A DNA stretch of 64,000 nt from Halomonas sp. (GCF_017983445.1 NZ_JAGOBJ010000011.1:124001-188000); one strand, 5' to 3'. Positions 54,600 to 63,801 are shown, counted from the first letter of the stretch. The notes: generated by a model from the sequence alone, not told the origin. Numbers and translations are program-made.

Positions 54600-55880
54600 A
54601 TGTGCAATCAACAAAATACAGCCCCCCACACAGCAATATCAACTTGGAGTGGATTTGTATACCAAGGCAAAATAGCACTCTACTATTGTCTGAAACTCAT
54701 TGCTGATGATTATTCAAGTAATAGAAGTCTTAAACTACAGCTTGAAAGCCAAGACGATTTTGCGGTCTATAATGGACAAACTTGTATTTCAATGCATCAA
54801 GTCAAAGCATATAAGAGTAAAAATTTCTCAAGTTATCAGAGTGGATTCATCGCTCAAAGGGACAAAGCCAACAGTGATGGCGTATCCAGTGCCTTTTTCC
54901 ATGTCGCTCGAGGAATTGTTGACTTGCCGAAAGAATACGAAACCACCTACCATCCAGTAAAGTTATATGATTATGGGACTCAACAAGCTTCGAAAAAAAA
55001 TTGTTCTCTAGAAGAACTGGATACATTAATAGAGACGTTGCTAAGATCAATAATCAATAGCGAAGCCTCTCTACCTAATTGGAAATGTAGTCTAGCTAAG
55101 CGCATACGAGAATATCTGGAGGCAGCGATTAACCAAAAGGTGATCTTAACTCACCACATGATTCATACTACTCAAGATGGTGATAGGGTAATTGCTAAAC
55201 GTGAGTTTATAAACTTTGATAGATTGTATGAAATACTAGAAGCGGATGAATTCGACTTTTTTGAAACAAATGAGTTCTTTCTTAGTCGTCTTCAGTCTGA
55301 CATTGGTTACTATTACCAGCAATTCTGTGAACAACAAGTCAATCTTTCAGCCGAAAAGCAAGATAAGCTAGATCAATACGTATTCCATTTAACAAAGTTA
55401 ACGGTGGCTGAGATGGAGCACTTTGTCAAAAGCGTAATGCCACACCGTAAAGGTTCCTTCAGAACTCTTCAAGATTACAAAGATCAGACGCTTAATGCTG
55501 ACTCTATGAAACAAAGCCTTCTGACCATTTTTAATACACTTATTGCTGCTGGTTTGAACACTCAGCTTACATCGCCATCAATATATTGGTTACATGAAAA
55601 CAATTTTTATTACCCGACAGGAATTCATACTGCTCAGGAAGAGAGCGAAGCGGTGTGCTACGAAATTCTTAGCCAAGCAATTTCTAACGATGTTGAGTTC
55701 TTGTATGAAAACGGTTCACTAGTAACACGTGGCATGAACGTAGCTTCAATTGCAAACGTGCAGTTTGGTCCTGATGCTGTAGAGCAAACAATATGTCCTC
55801 AACAAAATAATATCCTCAATTACACACGCATGAGTTTGGTCGCTCTAGACGATGTTCCTATGGAGTTAAAAGATGATTGA
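54600..55880 (+). CDS. Lamassu/ABC-3C effector with Cap4-like nuclease domain (LmuA-type)
   Basis: A 426-aa protein. The N-terminal ~200 residues match the DUF4297/Cap4 dsDNA-endonuclease type of PD-(D/E)xK fold: GFVYQGKIALYYCL, then LQLESQDDFAVY (Glu49, Asp52/53) and MHQVKAY (Gln67, Lys69). The C-terminal ~200 residues fit the common C-terminal module of ABC-three-component effectors. In Lamassu systems LmuA cuts DNA after activation by the SMC-like LmuB. It overlaps the middle-component gene by 8 bp. No good ribosome site is visible ahead of the ATG at 54600. Confidence 0.82.
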   Translation: MCNQQNTAPHTAISTWSGFVYQGKIALYYCLKLIADDYSSNRSLKLQLESQDDFAVYNGQTCISMHQVKAYKSKNFSSYQSGFIAQRDKANSDGVSSAFFHVARGIVDLPKEYETTYHPVKLYDYGTQQASKKNCSLEELDTLIETLLRSIINSEASLPNWKCSLAKRIREYLEAAINQKVILTHHMIHTTQDGDRVIAKREFINFDRLYEILEADEFDFFETNEFFLSRLQSDIGYYYQQFCEQQVNLSAEKQDKLDQYVFHLTKLTVAEMEHFVKSVMPHRKGSFRTLQDYKDQTLNADSMKQSLLTIFNTLIAAGLNTQLTSPSIYWLHENNFYYPTGIHTAQEESEAVCYEILSQAISNDVEFLYENGSLVTRGMNVASIANVQFGPDAVEQTICPQQNNILNYTRMSLVALDDVPMELKDD

Positions 55881-56565
55881 GTTCGTAAGACAAATACTCG
55901 AATTTCATGGCCTATTCAAGATCGAGTGTGATAATTTTGAGCTTTTTGGCAAAGCTAAAGAAACCAATCAAACTGCATATTGGTTAATAGGAAATCAGGC
56001 TCCTGAGCTCAGTGCTGAAGTACAAAGTAAATGGCTAAATATCTGTATTTCAAGTACTCAAGATCCAGCGCTTTCAAAGAATATTAGTATTCTCTATTTA
56101 TGGGAGGTGTCTGAGTTTTCTAATGATGTATTTGATAAAGTTCGACTTGCGGAAGAAGATAGATATTTCTTTAAAAAGCACGTACTTCCATATACTAGGT
56201 CTGAGTTTGAAGAGCTCAATAAAGTGATAATAAAAGAGGGGGTTAGTAATGTTTTCTCTAAACTAGCGACCGACAGGCATATTTTTTCTCAGTACAAATC
56301 AAACGTACCGCTTGGTGGTTGGCAGAGCTTGATTTATAGGTTGGCTATTAAGTTACCCTTAATATCAATCGGTAACTTATCGACGGCATCTCTTTCAGAC
56401 TTAGAAGAAAAGATAGAAAATCGTATAGCAAACAGTCCTGATTGGCACCTTCTGAAAGCGCTAAATAAAATTGTAGATACAGAAACTGAGCTAAACGACC
56501 TTTCAAATGAAGAAATATTCAGTTCACTAGTTCATAAACTAGACCAAGAGGGGTATGAATTATGA
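55873..56565 (+). CDS. ABC-3C middle component (LmuC-type)
   Basis: A 230-aa protein with no enzymatic motif, in the position and size range of the middle component of Lamassu/ABC-3C operons. The N-terminal half looks alpha/beta (QTAYWLIGNQAPE), the rest helical. Overlaps both neighbours (8 and 4 bp), so strict stoichiometry with the other two is likely. Function is inferred mainly from context. Confidence 0.72.
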   Translation: MIEFVRQILEFHGLFKIECDNFELFGKAKETNQTAYWLIGNQAPELSAEVQSKWLNICISSTQDPALSKNISILYLWEVSEFSNDVFDKVRLAEEDRYFFKKHVLPYTRSEFEELNKVIIKEGVSNVFSKLATDRHIFSQYKSNVPLGGWQSLIYRLAIKLPLISIGNLSTASLSDLEEKIENRIANSPDWHLLKALNKIVDTETELNDLSNEEIFSSLVHKLDQEGYEL

Positions 56566-58913
56566 TCATTGTTGAGCTGATAATTAAAAACTTCAAAGTA
56601 TTTAAGTCACTGCATCTACGCATTGACGGTGCACAGTTAACGGTACTTGATGGGCCTAATGGATTTGGTAAAACGTCTCTTTTCGATGCATTAGAGCTGC
56701 TATTCATGGGAAATGTGCGTAGATACCAAGATATTGAGAACACTATTATTGACCGAAGGAGTCTTAGTCAAGGGTGTTCTTTGCTCAACAATGAAGCTAT
56801 GCCAGGGGATTGGCTATCAGTTCGTGCCAAGATAAAAGTTGGTGACGAGATTCTCTTTTTAGAAAGGGCTGCTGTTAAAGAATATTTAGATCAAATAAGG
56901 GGGTTGTCTAACGCTACATTCAACTTATATTCTTTAGATAGCTTAGACTCTGAGCGAGGTGATCCTATAGAAAATGATACACAATTCATGGCTTCACTCC
57001 TAGGTGAAAATTATCGCCGAAACTTTGAACTATTTCACTACGTTGAACAAGAAGAGAATACTGCACTTCTAAAACAGAAAGGTGCTGAACGACAAAATCA
57101 GATAGCGCATCTTTTTGATATAGGAAATATTCAAGAGAAATTATCTACTTTGAGAGCGTTGGGTGGTAAGGTGGGTAAACTCTGTGATAAAAGACAGGAA
57201 TCCCGGCTAAAGGAACTTCATCATAACTGGGAAGAAGCAAAGAAGTTGCTTCAGCCAGAGGCAACTAGAGTTCCGTATTTCAGATTACTCAGTGTTTCAA
57301 ATAATGCTTGGGATGAAGAGGTTTGTGTTCACCCTCCTGAACAGTACGACCAATGGCTTAGCCATAACGGAATATTAGCTCGTATACTTAGTTTGGTCTC
57401 CAATCGACAAGATTTTGAAAACCACCTGTTCAACAATCAGTTGGAAAAAAATCTTGTTCCCAATCCTAACGTCTTAGAAAATTTTTTAAAGTTTGGTCAT
57501 AGAGTTTCAAGTTACGAAGCTTTCGTACTCGATGTGCAAAAGTACAATGCCGCACATTATTTGCTTTCAGAACTGTTCATAGATTTAATTTCTTCAATCA
57601 AGAATGATAAGCTGAAATTGCCTCACGAGCTCAAAGATGTCTTCCCAAAAGATCTTTCTGTTGCTGCATTTGAAAGTCAGGTAGATCTGATCAAAAGGTT
57701 ATTATTAAATGCTGATCAGTATCAATCTAGCCTTGCTCAGCTATCAGTTAGTAGAGAACTATACTTGCGTGACTTCATAGAGCATCAGTCTCATATAGAG
57801 CCCAGCTCTTATTGCCCGACCTGTGGTCATGATTGGAAATCCAACAAAGAATTACTTGAAAGCATTGAGCAGCAAACTCAAATTTTTGAGCAAATGGCTT
57901 CTCAAACAAATGGTAATATTGCTAGTGGTTTAGCTTCATTCAAGGTAATTTTCGTAGAGCCAATTGAGGAAGTGCTGCGCGGTTTTCTGGCGAGCAACAA
58001 TGAATTGATAATATACAAAAAAGCGATGGTTAATCTATCAGAGGAGCAACTCACAGCTTTTAGTAACCTGAAAGCTAAGCTAGATAATCATGGAGTGGTA
58101 TACCAAGATCTATTCTTAAATGGCTATGACATTAAGTTACCCACTAATACAGCCATGTATGTCGAACGTGTTAAGTTCCTTAAAAAGCCGGTAGATCAAG
58201 AAAATATCGAAAGTGATTTCAACTCAATATTTTCACAAGTATTTGATAACAATCTTCAAGAGCTTCAGAAGTTGACCCCAGGCGAAGTAAAGCAAAAAAT
58301 TCTTTACCTCAGACAACTTAGATCCGAATCGGTGTCAGTTTTAGTTTCTGAAAGGTATGCTAGTTATATCAAAGAGAAGTTGAGGTTTACTCAAGCTCAA
58401 AAGCTTAAACGTCACCTTGATACGTTGAGGGCTAGTTATGAAATTGAGATCAGGGAATACTTGGATAAAGTTGTCAAAGAAATTGAAATTCACTTCCATA
58501 TATACTCTGGCCGATTAATGCAAAATAATCAGCAAGGTCTGGGAGTTTTCATTGAGAATGATGGTAAGTCCATTGCTTTTAGAGAAACACCAGATCAAGT
58601 TCATGATGCTCTCTTTTCGATGAGTTCAGGACAATTAGCTGCTCTTGTTTTGTCGTTCAAGCTTGCTTTGAATAAACGCTATGCCAAACATGGTTTGCTT
58701 CTAATAGACGATCCCGTCCAAACTCTTGATGAAATTAATGTTGCTGGTTTTATTGACTTATTACGTACTGATTTCAAGGAGAACCAAATAATCATTTCAA
58801 CTCATGAAGACCGTATGTCTACGTATTTCAGGTATAAGTTTGAAAAGTTCGGCTTTACGCACTCTCGGGTAAATTTTATGGAAGAAGCAAAGCCAAAGCC
58901 TGAACTAAAATAG
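56562..58913 (+). CDS. SMC/Rad50-like ATPase with zinc hook (LmuB-type)
   Basis: A 783-aa ATPase. Walker A GPNGFGKTSLFDALELLF near residues 32-49, long helical coiled-coil arms, a zinc-hook CPTCGHDW near residue 418, an ABC signature-like MSSGQLAALVLSFKLAL and Walker B GLLLIDDPVQTLDE in the last 100 residues. In Lamassu such proteins sense aberrant or foreign DNA ends and release the nuclease. AT-rich and clearly foreign compared with the host genes. No recognisable gene follows for about 480 bp. Confidence 0.9.
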   Translation: MIIVELIIKNFKVFKSLHLRIDGAQLTVLDGPNGFGKTSLFDALELLFMGNVRRYQDIENTIIDRRSLSQGCSLLNNEAMPGDWLSVRAKIKVGDEILFLERAAVKEYLDQIRGLSNATFNLYSLDSLDSERGDPIENDTQFMASLLGENYRRNFELFHYVEQEENTALLKQKGAERQNQIAHLFDIGNIQEKLSTLRALGGKVGKLCDKRQESRLKELHHNWEEAKKLLQPEATRVPYFRLLSVSNNAWDEEVCVHPPEQYDQWLSHNGILARILSLVSNRQDFENHLFNNQLEKNLVPNPNVLENFLKFGHRVSSYEAFVLDVQKYNAAHYLLSELFIDLISSIKNDKLKLPHELKDVFPKDLSVAAFESQVDLIKRLLLNADQYQSSLAQLSVSRELYLRDFIEHQSHIEPSSYCPTCGHDWKSNKELLESIEQQTQIFEQMASQTNGNIASGLASFKVIFVEPIEEVLRGFLASNNELIIYKKAMVNLSEEQLTAFSNLKAKLDNHGVVYQDLFLNGYDIKLPTNTAMYVERVKFLKKPVDQENIESDFNSIFSQVFDNNLQELQKLTPGEVKQKILYLRQLRSESVSVLVSERYASYIKEKLRFTQAQKLKRHLDTLRASYEIEIREYLDKVVKEIEIHFHIYSGRLMQNNQQGLGVFIENDGKSIAFRETPDQVHDALFSMSSGQLAALVLSFKLALNKRYAKHGLLLIDDPVQTLDEINVAGFIDLLRTDFKENQIIISTHEDRMSTYFRYKFEKFGFTHSRVNFMEEAKPKPELK

Positions 58914-58930
58914 CATTTTTCTGAATAGGC

Positions 58931-59074
58931 TATAAGTTGGAGGTCGCGCTATGCATACATCGAGAGCTCTCTACTGACGAAAAAGAAGGTCTCCGCTTCG
59001 ACATGGCTGAGTCCTCTGCTTGAGCGCGTGCCGAGTTGAAGCGTCGCCATGAAGAAAGGCTAAAAAAGCGCTGA
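58931..59074 (+). pseudogene. Possible gene remnant with in-frame stop
   Basis: The frame reads REL-STDEKEGLRFDMAESSA, a TGA stop, then ARAELKRRHEERLKKR and a second stop. Both halves look like parts of one basic helical C-terminus. Likely a decayed gene; the parent family is not recognised. Confidence 0.35.
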
Positions 59075-59200
59075 ACATGGTACTAATAATGTTACTGCGA
59101 CAGAGCCTAGCCCCAGGTAGCCGTAGTTAAAGGGCTTTCGGCTCATGTTAACGATAGAGTGGGAATGATCTGTATAGCCTGCTAGTAAAGGCACACTCAA

Positions 59201-59237
59201 GAGGCCGCCGCCGCGTAAATGTCGGCGGCCTTTTTGC
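59201..59237 (+). terminator. Terminator downstream of the Lamassu-type operon
   Basis: Stem GGCCGCCG / CGGCGGCC (59203-59210, 59223-59230) followed by TTTTT. In between the operon and this site only the remnant is present. Confidence 0.85.
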
Positions 59238-59391
59238 GTAATATGAAAGAGGGTTGGTCAAGATATCAGGAATCCGTCTGCGGAGAAATTTGTAAGCGGA
59301 TGAAATTTATGGTTTTATTTTGCTCTAGGTTAATCCAAGGAAAGTGATATAACGCCGGCGCTTTCATTTAATATTCGAGTCGGCGTCCTAA

Positions 59392-59684
59392 TACCTGTTA
59401 GGTGCTTATGCAAACTCACTACAGCTTATGTTCGAGTGGGGTGGTGACTGCATATGGTATGGTAATGATGCGGCACTCGAAGAATTTGATGTTGGGGCTA
59501 AAGAAGAAAAGTTATTGTTTTCAGAGGCAACGCTTCAAGACCTCGTCACAATATTCACTTGGCACGACAAAGCATTTAATTGGCAGTACCTGCCCCAGGT
59601 CCTTGGAGTCAGGAGGAGTTTGAGGCGGCCGCACTGTCCATGCGGGTGAAACTGCAAGCAGAGTTCGGGCTAGATTCGAGATGA
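59392..59684 (+). pseudogene. Frameshifted cassette gene (about 95 aa)
   Basis: The frame NSLQLMFEWGGDCIWYGNDA to NWQYLP is open to about 59593; then a -1/+2 change is needed to continue as APGPWSQEEFEAAALSMRVK to a stop at 59684 (LQAEFGLDSR). The second part is too protein-like to be chance. The result is one ~95-residue acidic protein split by a frameshift, or by a sequencing error. It resembles small immunity-like cassette proteins; no ATG earlier than the MFEW position is apparent. An attC-like site follows at 59711. Confidence 0.6.
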
Positions 59685-59710
59685 TTTATGAGACAATTCC
59701 GTGAACCAGT

Positions 59711-59794
59711 TCCTAACAATCGCCGGCACAGCGACGGTTTTTGCGTTGCGGCTTCGCCTTCACTTCAAAACCGCGCGTGCTGCGTGCTTTAGGC
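59711..59794 (+). repeat. attC site 5
   Basis: CTAACAATCGCCGGCAC pairs with GTGCTGCGTGCTTTAGGC: CGCCGGCA against CGCAGCA leaves one unpaired G and one mismatch; GACGGTTTT pairs with AAAACCGCGC further in. The right core box is TTTAGGC instead of GTTAGGC. The central TTGCGTTGCGGCTTCGCCTT is like many chromosomal-integron attC sites. It separates the frameshifted gene from the membrane-protein gene by 14 bases. Confidence 0.8.
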
Positions 59795-59808
59795 TTAGGG
59801 GAAAGGGA

Positions 59809-60699
59809 ATGCTGGAAAGTGGAATTTTGCTTCTGTACGTCGCAACCGCGGCATTGGCCGTGTTGTGTTCGGCAGCCCTCATATATTCGAAGGAGCCGAA
59901 CTATGACGCGGTGTACTGCTATATGGTAGACCGTAGGTGGCGCGATATACCCTCCAATGTTGCGTCTAGATACCTCGTTTTTCTACGGCGGCTCTTCGGC
60001 AGGAATCTGTTCGGCTGGCGTGCAGGAGCTAATGCAGCTTTGCTTTCGTCTGTAGTCACGCTAACGATAATGACTGGTTGGCGGGCAGTCGCAGTTGGCT
60101 CGCTCTGGTCGGCGGTTTATGACACGTTTGGGACGCGGCTTGGGCTTGCCACCTTTGCTTGGGTTATCTCGGCTGCGGCTGTAGCGCCTCTGTCTTTATT
60201 CGCCACGTCCTTCTTCCTCGGTCGTGCAGCGAAGGCCCAACCTCCGGCCAAAGTCCTAGCGTACACTAGCATGGATGCGGCGGTGGCATACGTTCTCGTC
60301 GGGACATCAGTATATCTTTGTATCATCACGACGACCCCTGCTCTCGTATGGTACGAAGAAGGCCTGGATAGAGCTATTGAGACCATGACTCTGTTTATTG
60401 GCTACGCCCACGGCCCTGCTTCGATCTGGCCGAAAACCTCTGGCGTGGCCATTTCAGGGCTGTCTGCCGTCACGGTAGGGGTTGCTACGGTCTTCCCCAC
60501 TGTGTTGTTTATTGTTTTGACCGTACTGTCGTTCATCTCTGTCGTAGTTTTTAAAGCGACAGCTCCGATCATCGTTGGCCACCTCCAATGGGTGAGCGAG
60601 CAGACAACTGCGCGACTCGCTACATGCGCGGCAGTGTCCGCATCTCTCGTTGCGGCAGTAGCCGCAGTAGCAAAAGTCCTTGAGTTGATGGCGAGCTAG
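59809..60699 (+). CDS. Multi-pass membrane protein of unknown function (296 aa), cassette gene
   Basis: The ATG at 59809 follows AGGGGAAAGGG and lies 14 bp behind attC 5, the normal spacing of a cassette gene; the in-frame start at 59701 would read through the attC and is rejected. Five or six hydrophobic segments; the first is ESGILLLYVATAALAVLCSA. No enzymatic motif. Not recognised. Base composition is closer to the host than that of the Lamassu block. Similar membrane proteins in cassette arrays are mostly uncharacterised. Confidence 0.72.
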   Translation: MLESGILLLYVATAALAVLCSAALIYSKEPNYDAVYCYMVDRRWRDIPSNVASRYLVFLRRLFGRNLFGWRAGANAALLSSVVTLTIMTGWRAVAVGSLWSAVYDTFGTRLGLATFAWVISAAAVAPLSLFATSFFLGRAAKAQPPAKVLAYTSMDAAVAYVLVGTSVYLCIITTTPALVWYEEGLDRAIETMTLFIGYAHGPASIWPKTSGVAISGLSAVTVGVATVFPTVLFIVLTVLSFISVVVFKATAPIIVGHLQWVSEQTTARLATCAAVSASLVAAVAAVAKVLELMAS

Positions 60700-61020
60700 C
60701 CCCGCCAACGCGAGATCGAGTGTAGCCGATACATGGTGTAACGACGTAGGCTCAAGAAAAAGGTGCTATCGCTTCGTCAGAGCGGCTCCAGCGTGAGGTG
60801 GGAAATGAGACAAAATAATTAAAGAGACTAACAAATGCGTTAAGCGCTACTGTTGCTTCGAAGCCGCGGCTCATGCCTGGCGTTAAAGGGCTATATCAAT
60901 GGCTCCTAAAGGATCGCATTTGGCCGACAGCTGTATTTTGATACCCGCATAAGAATGGCATTGGCGTTGTTCAAGAAAATAGGTAATTACCGCCTAAATT
61001 GTTTAAAGGGGCTGGCTGCG
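60700..61020. other. Gap with a degenerate attC-like site
   Basis: No full gene. CTAACAAATGCG at 60828 and GCGTTAAAG ending at 60888 look like outer attC boxes, but the inner arms pair poorly (about 7 of 11). If real it ends the membrane-protein cassette 130 bases past the stop. Confidence 0.3.
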
Positions 61021-61248
61021 ATGGGTATAAGAAAAATAAGTGATCTCAAAACTGTCTTTAGTGGTGACAATGTTGTCGAGTGGCAATCACCCGCTGGCAC
61101 AAGATTTCGCTACGAGAGAGATCGATGTGCAGTAGGGCAAGAAATGGTGCCTGGAAGCGAAGCGTATGATTGGCACGTACTTGCTAAGAGTGATCTTAGT
61201 CATGCCAAGCGAATGGTGTTTCGGTTAATTAATCAAGATGAATTTTGA
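61021..61248 (+). CDS. Small hypothetical protein (75 aa)
   Basis: MGIRKISDLKTVFSGDNVVE starts a compact, probably alpha-beta protein; AAAGGGG lies 11 bases ahead of the ATG. An in-frame ATG at 60955 would add a basic N-terminus but has no ribosome site. Not recognised. It may be a cassette gene behind the degenerate site at 60828-60888. Confidence 0.55.
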   Translation: MGIRKISDLKTVFSGDNVVEWQSPAGTRFRYERDRCAVGQEMVPGSEAYDWHVLAKSDLSHAKRMVFRLINQDEF

Positions 61249-61446
61249 ATACCACGATAAAGAAGCACTTCGTAGAATCGGCTTTTCTCTCTGCGCTAAT
61301 AACGGCAATCAATACGAAAATTGCGCCGTACTAGCGGAAGTAGGTAGATTTCTGTCTTCTTGAGTATCGTTACGATCGATTCAGACCCATCGCAAAACGG
61401 CAGCTCATATTGCTATTTAGTCACCTTTTCTCATAGCAGAAGTAGC

Positions 61447-61737
61447 CTATTGTCTCTCGCTAAGTACAGCTTTATTAGACTTACGAGGGGTCGGTAGGCG
61501 AATTGAAGACGTCTTAGGAAGCAGGGTAATCGGCTCGCACTGCAATGCCTCTGCAATCCTGTACAGCTTCTCTAAGGTGATGCTCACCTCACCACGCTCT
61601 ATCCTGCCCATATAGCTACGATCAATGCCTGCTACCAACGCAAAGCGATCCTGGGAGAGGCCATTGGCTTTGCGTTTTTCCCTAATGTTCTTTCCGATAG
61701 CGACTGCCAGCTCTACCATATCTGCCCCATTAGTCAT
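61447..61737 (-). CDS. XRE-family transcriptional regulator (C-protein-like)
   Basis: A 96-aa protein that is nearly all one helix-turn-helix domain (IREKRKANGLSQDRFALVAG, IDRSYMGRIERGEVSITLEK) plus a short basic tail. The size and layout are like controller proteins of restriction-modification systems and regulators of defence operons. It is divergent from the helicase operon with about 70-80 bp between starts, so it probably controls that operon and itself. The start may be 61737 or an ATG at 61719. Confidence 0.88.
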   Translation of the reverse strand: MTNGADMVELAVAIGKNIREKRKANGLSQDRFALVAGIDRSYMGRIERGEVSITLEKLYRIAEALQCEPITLLPKTSSIRLPTPRKSNKAVLSERQ

Positions 61738-61816
61738 GAGGCAGAACTATCGAGCGTTGCGGCCTGTCAAGCCACGGCCTATAATCCGTATTTTCATTCT
61801 ATTGATGCCAATACCC

Positions 61817-62428
61817 ATGTCGCGTAACCTCCCGAGCATAGATAGGCGAATAATTGAGCTCTTACTGAAACCAGAAAATGCAGCATTCTGCGTTCAAAGC
61901 CTTCGGGATCAGTACATTGAGCAATTCGACGTAAATCCAGTGCATAAAGCGCCACTGCGGCGCTTTATTTATGAGCGCGTCAGAAAGTTAATTAAGGCTC
62001 AATTTGTAGAGAAGGACAGTGAGATAAAGAGCCGCGGCCAGAAGTACCATGTAAGCTCTATGTTGATAGAAGCTGATCTTGATACTGATGAAGATGACTT
62101 TGTCTCATGGCTAAAGCGTACTCATCCTCAAGCATTGAATGAGCCAGTCACCAATGATGCGAGCCATTCAAATAGCGAAGAGAATAGGCAAGCAGTAAAG
62201 GCGCCTGCCGATAGCTACACGGTATTGGAAAAAAAGTTAAATGAGGCGCAAAGCCGGTTTTTGGAATCTTTAGGGGAAGTGGAGGCTTTCCAGCAGCTTA
62301 TGAAGGACCATCCGGAGCTTAATAATAGCCTTTCAATTGACTACCGCAGTGCTCACGAGCGTAGCTCACGTCTTTTAGGCCATGTCAGTGCTTTAGAAAA
62401 GGCCATAAGCCGCCTCCGTGGCTCATGA
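61817..62428 (+). CDS. Unknown 203-aa protein paired with the helicase
   Basis: MSRNLPSIDRRIIELLLKPE begins a winged-helix-like N-terminal domain (PLRRFIYERVRKLIKAQFVE follows), then an acidic linker, and a C-terminal coiled coil (VLEKKLNEAQSRFLESLGEV to the end). A start at 61805 is also possible; longer readings run into the XRE gene and are unlikely. It overlaps the helicase start by 4 bp. I infer a DNA-binding or adaptor subunit of the helicase. Confidence 0.7.
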   Translation: MSRNLPSIDRRIIELLLKPENAAFCVQSLRDQYIEQFDVNPVHKAPLRRFIYERVRKLIKAQFVEKDSEIKSRGQKYHVSSMLIEADLDTDEDDFVSWLKRTHPQALNEPVTNDASHSNSEENRQAVKAPADSYTVLEKKLNEAQSRFLESLGEVEAFQQLMKDHPELNNSLSIDYRSAHERSSRLLGHVSALEKAISRLRGS

Positions 62429-63801
62429 TTGTATTGCGGAAGTGGCAAGCGGACTGTTTAGACAAGGCCAAAGCACACTATCAGAGCCACCGTGATTATT
62501 TCGTTCAGGCAACCCCGGGTAGCGGGAAAACGCGTCTTGCTGCCGAATTGGCCAGGTGGTTGCTTGAAGAACAGCTTATCGACTTCGTTATCTGCTTTGC
62601 CCCTACGCGGGAAGTGGTTGCAGGTATGCAGCGCACATTTTCTGCTGTTTTAGATCAGCGTTTTGGTAACGTCATTGCATCCGCAGGAGCCGCTTATACT
62701 TACCAATCCATGGAATACCAACAGGAAGATTTTTGGGATATTTTTAAAAAATTCCGTGTATTAGCTATCTTCGACGAAATTCATCACTGCGCAGGTCATG
62801 ATCCTCTCCTTAGTAACACATGGGGGCAGCAGATTATTCGGAATATCCAGGATCAAGCAACTTATACCCTCGGCTTGTCTGGAACCCCTTGGCGTTCTGA
62901 TGACCTTCCTATCGCGTTGGCACGGTACTCTGATCCAGAAGGGCAGTTGATCTGTGACTATCGTTATGACCTACAAAGTGCTGTGAACGACGGCGTTTGC
63001 AGAGCCCCACGGATTACGCTGATCGATAACCCTTTAATCAGGCTCGTCGAGGAAAAAGAAAACACTGAGTCTGTTCGAGGTTTTTCATGCTTCTCTCAAC
63101 TACTCAGTGAGTCACCCGTTAGCTATGAAGACCTGCTGCGCCATGACGACATCCTCAATGCTGTGCTGGAAATAGGTATTCTGCAGTTGAGTGAAACCCG
63201 ACATAAGATCCCTCAAGCTGGGGGGCTAGTGGTGGCAACGGATATTGAGCATGCCCACCAAATTGCTGGAATACTGAATGCTAAGCATCAAAGCTATGTC
63301 GTGGTCACCAGTAAAACACCTCGTGCTCAGCAACTTATCGACCGGTTTCGGCATGACAACACCTGCTGGATAGTAGCGGTTAGCATGATTTCTGAAGGCA
63401 CAGATATACAGCGTCTTTCAGTTTGCTGTTACCTCAGTCGCATTCGTACCGAGCTTCATTACAGGCAGGTTCTTGGTCGCATCTTAAGAAAGACGGGCAC
63501 TGATGACAGAGAGGCGTGGCTATACGTGATCGCTGAACCTACCCTGCGTAAATACTCGCAAAGAATCGCGAATGACCTTCCCAAGGATCAATCCACGCTG
63601 CAGGCCAAAAAGCTTAATGACCGTCTGGCCCAATCCCACGCTGAGAACGACAATGGCGATACAGGCGCAAAAGAGAGTGAAGATAACCTCCTTTCCGTTA
63701 AAGAGCAAAATCGAAAGAGCGAGCTGCAAGTTACTGATGTTTCGCTACTGACGCTGAGCTTTTCTCAATACTACCGGCAGTACCTCTTGTCGCTGATATA
63801 A
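62425..63801 (+). CDS. DExH-box SF2 helicase (458 aa)
   Basis: A two-domain SF2 helicase. Walker A ATPGSGKTRLAAELA at residues 29-43, DEIHH motif II near 117, GLSGTPWR motif III near 152, and motifs V-VI in ISEGTDIQRLSVCCYLSRIR and YRQVLGRILRKTG. It resembles the helicase halves of type III restriction and of several defence systems, but has no nuclease domain. An acidic, variable tail follows residue 395. With the 203-aa protein and XRE regulator it makes a three-gene module at the island's end. Confidence 0.88.
   Translation: MIVLRKWQADCLDKAKAHYQSHRDYFVQATPGSGKTRLAAELARWLLEEQLIDFVICFAPTREVVAGMQRTFSAVLDQRFGNVIASAGAAYTYQSMEYQQEDFWDIFKKFRVLAIFDEIHHCAGHDPLLSNTWGQQIIRNIQDQATYTLGLSGTPWRSDDLPIALARYSDPEGQLICDYRYDLQSAVNDGVCRAPRITLIDNPLIRLVEEKENTESVRGFSCFSQLLSESPVSYEDLLRHDDILNAVLEIGILQLSETRHKIPQAGGLVVATDIEHAHQIAGILNAKHQSYVVVTSKTPRAQQLIDRFRHDNTCWIVAVSMISEGTDIQRLSVCCYLSRIRTELHYRQVLGRILRKTGTDDREAWLYVIAEPTLRKYSQRIANDLPKDQSTLQAKKLNDRLAQSHAENDNGDTGAKESEDNLLSVKEQNRKSELQVTDVSLLTLSFSQYYRQYLLSLI

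Noticed and set aside
59340-59400. TATAACG...GTTAGGT outer boxes ahead of the frameshifted gene, like another attC
   Set aside because: The arms between the boxes do not pair with each other in the attC manner; only short GCCG/CGGC matches are present.
61625-61804. Longer reading of the helicase-partner gene across the XRE gene
   Set aside because: It runs antisense through a clear helix-turn-helix gene and has no protein-like character before 61805.
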